This document shows positions 61,280 through 64,000 of a stretch of 64,000 nucleotides of DNA, one piece after another. Under the pieces are notes generated by a model. That model was not told the DNA's origin. It did not search any database and saw only the letters and a program-made list of their open reading frames with translations. The DNA is from Sordariomycetes sp. S80-01Y (Eukaryota > Ascomycota > Sordariomycetes). The stretch lies in NCBI GenBank assembly GCA_037042185.1, contig JAXQJY010000032.1, positions 372,001 through 436,000 of the forward strand, given 5' to 3'. Numbering within the stretch: the stretch's first letter is position 1; every line of letters begins with the position of its first letter. Position numbers and translations under genes: made by a program.

Positions 61280-64000
61280 ATGTCCAACCCAGATAACTAC
61301 ACTGTCGGCTGGATCTGTGCTATCCAGACAGAGTACGTTGCCGCGCAAGAATTTCTCGACGACGAGCACGACCCGCCGAACTTTGTGTCACCAAATGATA
61401 CCAACGACTATACATTAGGCAGAGTTGGAGAGCATAACGTCGTCATCGCTGTGCTGCCCGATGGCGAATATGGAGTGACTTCCGCGGCTATTGTAGCGGC
61501 CAACATGCTGCATAGCTTTCCTAATGTCAGAATAGGTCTAATGGTCGGCATTGGCGGCGGCTCGCCCGGCAAGCACGATATTCGTCTCGGCGATATCGTG
61601 GTCAGCGCACCCCGTGACGGAGAGGGCGGGGTGTTCCAGTACGACTTTGGCAAGACGATACAGGGTCAGGGCTTTCAACACACGCGATTTTTGAACCAGC
61701 CCCCGACAACTCTGCGCACTGCGTTGACGGGACTCCAGGCCCAGTACAAGAGGAAGGGGCATCGGCTTGACGAGGCTATCAAGATCATACTCGAGAAAAA
61801 CCCGAGGCTACGACAGGAATATGCTCGGCCACAGCGAGGTACAGATAGGCTATTTAAAGCCGAAGTTACTCACGACTCGAGAGGCTGTGCAGCATTCTGT
61901 GCTAATGAGCCTTCGAATTTGGTACTCCGGCACGAACGGGACGAACACGAGGACGATCCAGCAATTCACTACGGCCTGATCGCTTCCGCAAACCAGTTGA
62001 TGAAGGATGCTTTCACTCGGGACAGGCTTACAATGGAGAAGGACGTTCTGTGTTTTGAAATGGAAGCAGCAGGGCTGATGAACAACTTTCCTTGTCTTGT
62101 TATTCGCGGTATATGCGATTACGCGGACTCGCATAAGAATGAGGAGTGGCAAGGATACGCAGCGATGGCGGCGGCCGCGTACGCGAAAGATCTTTTATGT
62201 CGGATCCTCCCTAGTAGGGTTGAGAATGAAAAGAGGATTGGCGATATTCTCTCAAGCGGTTAGTCCCGAGCATTCGAGTCCATAGGGCGTTTCTCATAAT
62301 GTATTAGTTCTTGACACTACAGCCAGTATTGAGGCTAAAGTCGAAACGATGTCGTTAAAGTTAGTCACAAAGGAGGGCCTTGACATCCTTGATTGGATTA
62401 CGCCAGCGGAATACGGCCGTCAGCATAGTGACTACATTTCTCGGCGGCAGGACGGTACCGGTCAGTGGCTTCTGAACTCAAATGAGTTCCAGGAATGGGT
62501 AGAAAGCGGCAAGCAGACTTTGTTCTGTCCAGGTATCCCCGGTGCGGGGAAGACGATTCTCACGTCGATCGTGGTTGAAAATCTGCTTACACGGTTTAAG
62601 AACAAACAGAGTGTTGGCATTGCCTATGTCTATTGTAACTTCCGATCGCAAGACCAACAGAGGGCCGAAGACCTCCTCGCAAGCCTGCTCAAGCAGCTGA
62701 TTCAGGGTCGGCCCTCTCTGCCGGAAAGCGTGAAATCCCTCCACGACAAGCATAAGTATAGACATACGCGACCGTCATTCGACGAATTATCGCGAACTCT
62801 CCAGTCTGTAGCTGGATTATATTCGAGAGTCTTCATCATCGTCGATGCACTTGACGAATGCCGAGCAACTGATGGGTCCCGGTTGAGATTTCTGACAGAG
62901 ACCTTGGCTCTCCAATCAAGGCATGGGGTAAACATCTTTACAACTTCGAGATTTATCCCAGAGGTCACGGAGAAGTTTAAAAATAGTATATCCTTGGAGA
63001 TTCGTGCCAGCAGCGAAGATGTGGGACGGTACCTGGATAGCCATATGTATCGACTGCCTGGTTTCGTTCGTCGCAGTCCGGATCTGCAGGATGAGATCAA
63101 GACTGCTATCGTGGAATCGGTGCAGGGAATGTCTGTCGCCTTCTATCCTGTATTGCGCTGGACGCTAATGTGTTCTTAGGTTCCTCCTTGCGCAGCTTCA
63201 TCTTGACTCGCTAGTTGGAAAAACATCGGCCAAGTCCGTCCGAGCTACTCTTTCGAAACTCCCAACTGGGTCGGAGGCATGCGACCACGCATACGAGAAA
63301 GCAATGGAACGAATCGAAGGCCAGGTCAAAGACCAGGAAGAGCTTGCCAAGCAAGTTATATCGTGGATCACGTGCGCAAAGAGACCACTCGCCAGAACGG
63401 AACTTCAGACCGCACTTGCGGTGGAAGCCGGGGACTCTGAGCTCGACGAAGAAAGCATCCCAGAAGTCGAAGACATGGTCTCGGTGTGTGCTGGCCTAGT
63501 CACAGTGGACGAAGAAAGCAACATTATCCGATTAGTGCACTACACGACGCAAGAATACTTCGAGCGGGCACAGGGGCAATGGTTCCCGAGTGCTGAGACC
63601 CATATCACAACAATTTGTGTTACCTACCTCTCATTTAGCGTCTTTGGGGCAGGATTCTGTCTAGGGGACAACGAGTTCGAGGACCGGTTAAGGTCAAATA
63701 TCCTCTACGATTACGCCGCACACAATTGGGGACACCATGCCCATCGGGCTTCGACATGTGAGAGGGTCGTGGAATTTCTTAGGAAAAAGGCTGAAGTTGA
63801 GGCATCGAGTCAGGTATTGATAGCCGTTAGGCGGTACCCATACCATCGAAGTTACAGCCAGGAAGCTCCAAAGCAAATGACGGGGCTACACCTAGCGGCA
63901 TACTTTGGGCTTCAGGAGCCAGCGACTGCCCTCCTTAACCACGGCTTGAGCCCGGATTTGAAAGATAGCTATGGTCGAACGCCGCTGTCCAGGGCCGCCG
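61280..64000 (+). CDS. NLR-type receptor: PNP_UDP - NACHT - ankyrin (3' end outside window)
   Basis: Likely intracellular sensor of the fungal NOD-like family, whose members act in non-self recognition and regulated cell death. Exons: 61280-62258, 62323-63130, 63180 to beyond 64000; introns of 64 bp (donor GTTAGT) and 49 bp (donor GTCTGT); phases agree. Start is the ATG at 61280 ([10 protein letters not shown]). Residues about 1-326 form a purine-nucleoside-phosphorylase-like domain with [22 protein letters not shown] and [13 protein letters not shown], then [13 protein letters not shown]. The NACHT NTPase follows, with P-loop GIPGAGKT (near 62540) and Walker [11 protein letters not shown] (near 62840), then a winged-helix-like part ending at VHYTTQEYF. 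Just before the edge an ankyrin repeat begins ([15 protein letters not shown], then [10 protein letters not shown]). All core NTPase residues seen are intact. Confidence 0.92.

Overview
This window looks like part of a filamentous ascomycete genome, probably in or near the Hypocreales. The genes have short (about 50-170 bp) GT...AG introns. The gene set is typical of Sordariomycetes: a peptaibol-type giant NRPS, a cutinase-family esterase, a TAM-type methyltransferase and a PNP-NACHT-ankyrin receptor. The species and the natural product cannot be named from the sequence alone.

Positions 1-37,301 (minus strand) hold more than half of the window and one gene: a giant hybrid PKS/NRPS running off the left edge. 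I reconstruct five exons. The last one is an uninterrupted 33,590-bp exon that stays in one frame at every carrier domain I checked. The visible protein is 12,347 residues long and has no stop. Its order is: degenerate KS - carrier T0 - degenerate C0 - AT - carrier T1 - ten complete C-A-T modules - start of an eleventh C. The ten modules fall into two classes that alternate strictly (here called F and H, from the residue before DG in the C-domain HHxxxDG motif). The one exception is two F-type modules in a row (M8, M9). The classes agree in C motif, A5 motif, adenylation pocket and T motif, so this is an amplified two-module unit. F-type pockets (D-M/L-x-F-x-A-G-x-F/C) resemble those described for Aib/isovaline/alanine in peptaibol synthetases. 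H-type pockets (D-x-G-M/C-x-G/S-G-x-Y) probably take a larger hydrophobic residue. The inferred product is an N-acylated linear peptide with alternating small and bulky residues. I see no epimerase or N-methylase insertion in the ten modules.

Positions 37,302-49,822 carry the probable flank of the cluster. They hold a long NRPS promoter region with a 12-bp palindrome, a conserved hypothetical gene (minus), a 2-oxoglutarate/Fe(II) oxygenase (plus) and a full-size ABCB-type multidrug exporter (plus). The oxygenase and exporter are plausible tailoring and export/self-protection genes, but only by proximity.

Positions 49,823-64,000 look like ordinary genome. After about 3.5 kb with no convincing gene come a TAM methyltransferase (minus), a short-chain dehydrogenase (plus), a cutinase/acetylxylan esterase-like enzyme (minus) and a secreted protein whose mature form should begin with His (plus). 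At the right edge is the 5' part of a PNP-NACHT-ankyrin NLR-type receptor (plus). I saw no transposon, virus-like element, CRISPR array, rRNA or tRNA that I could support.
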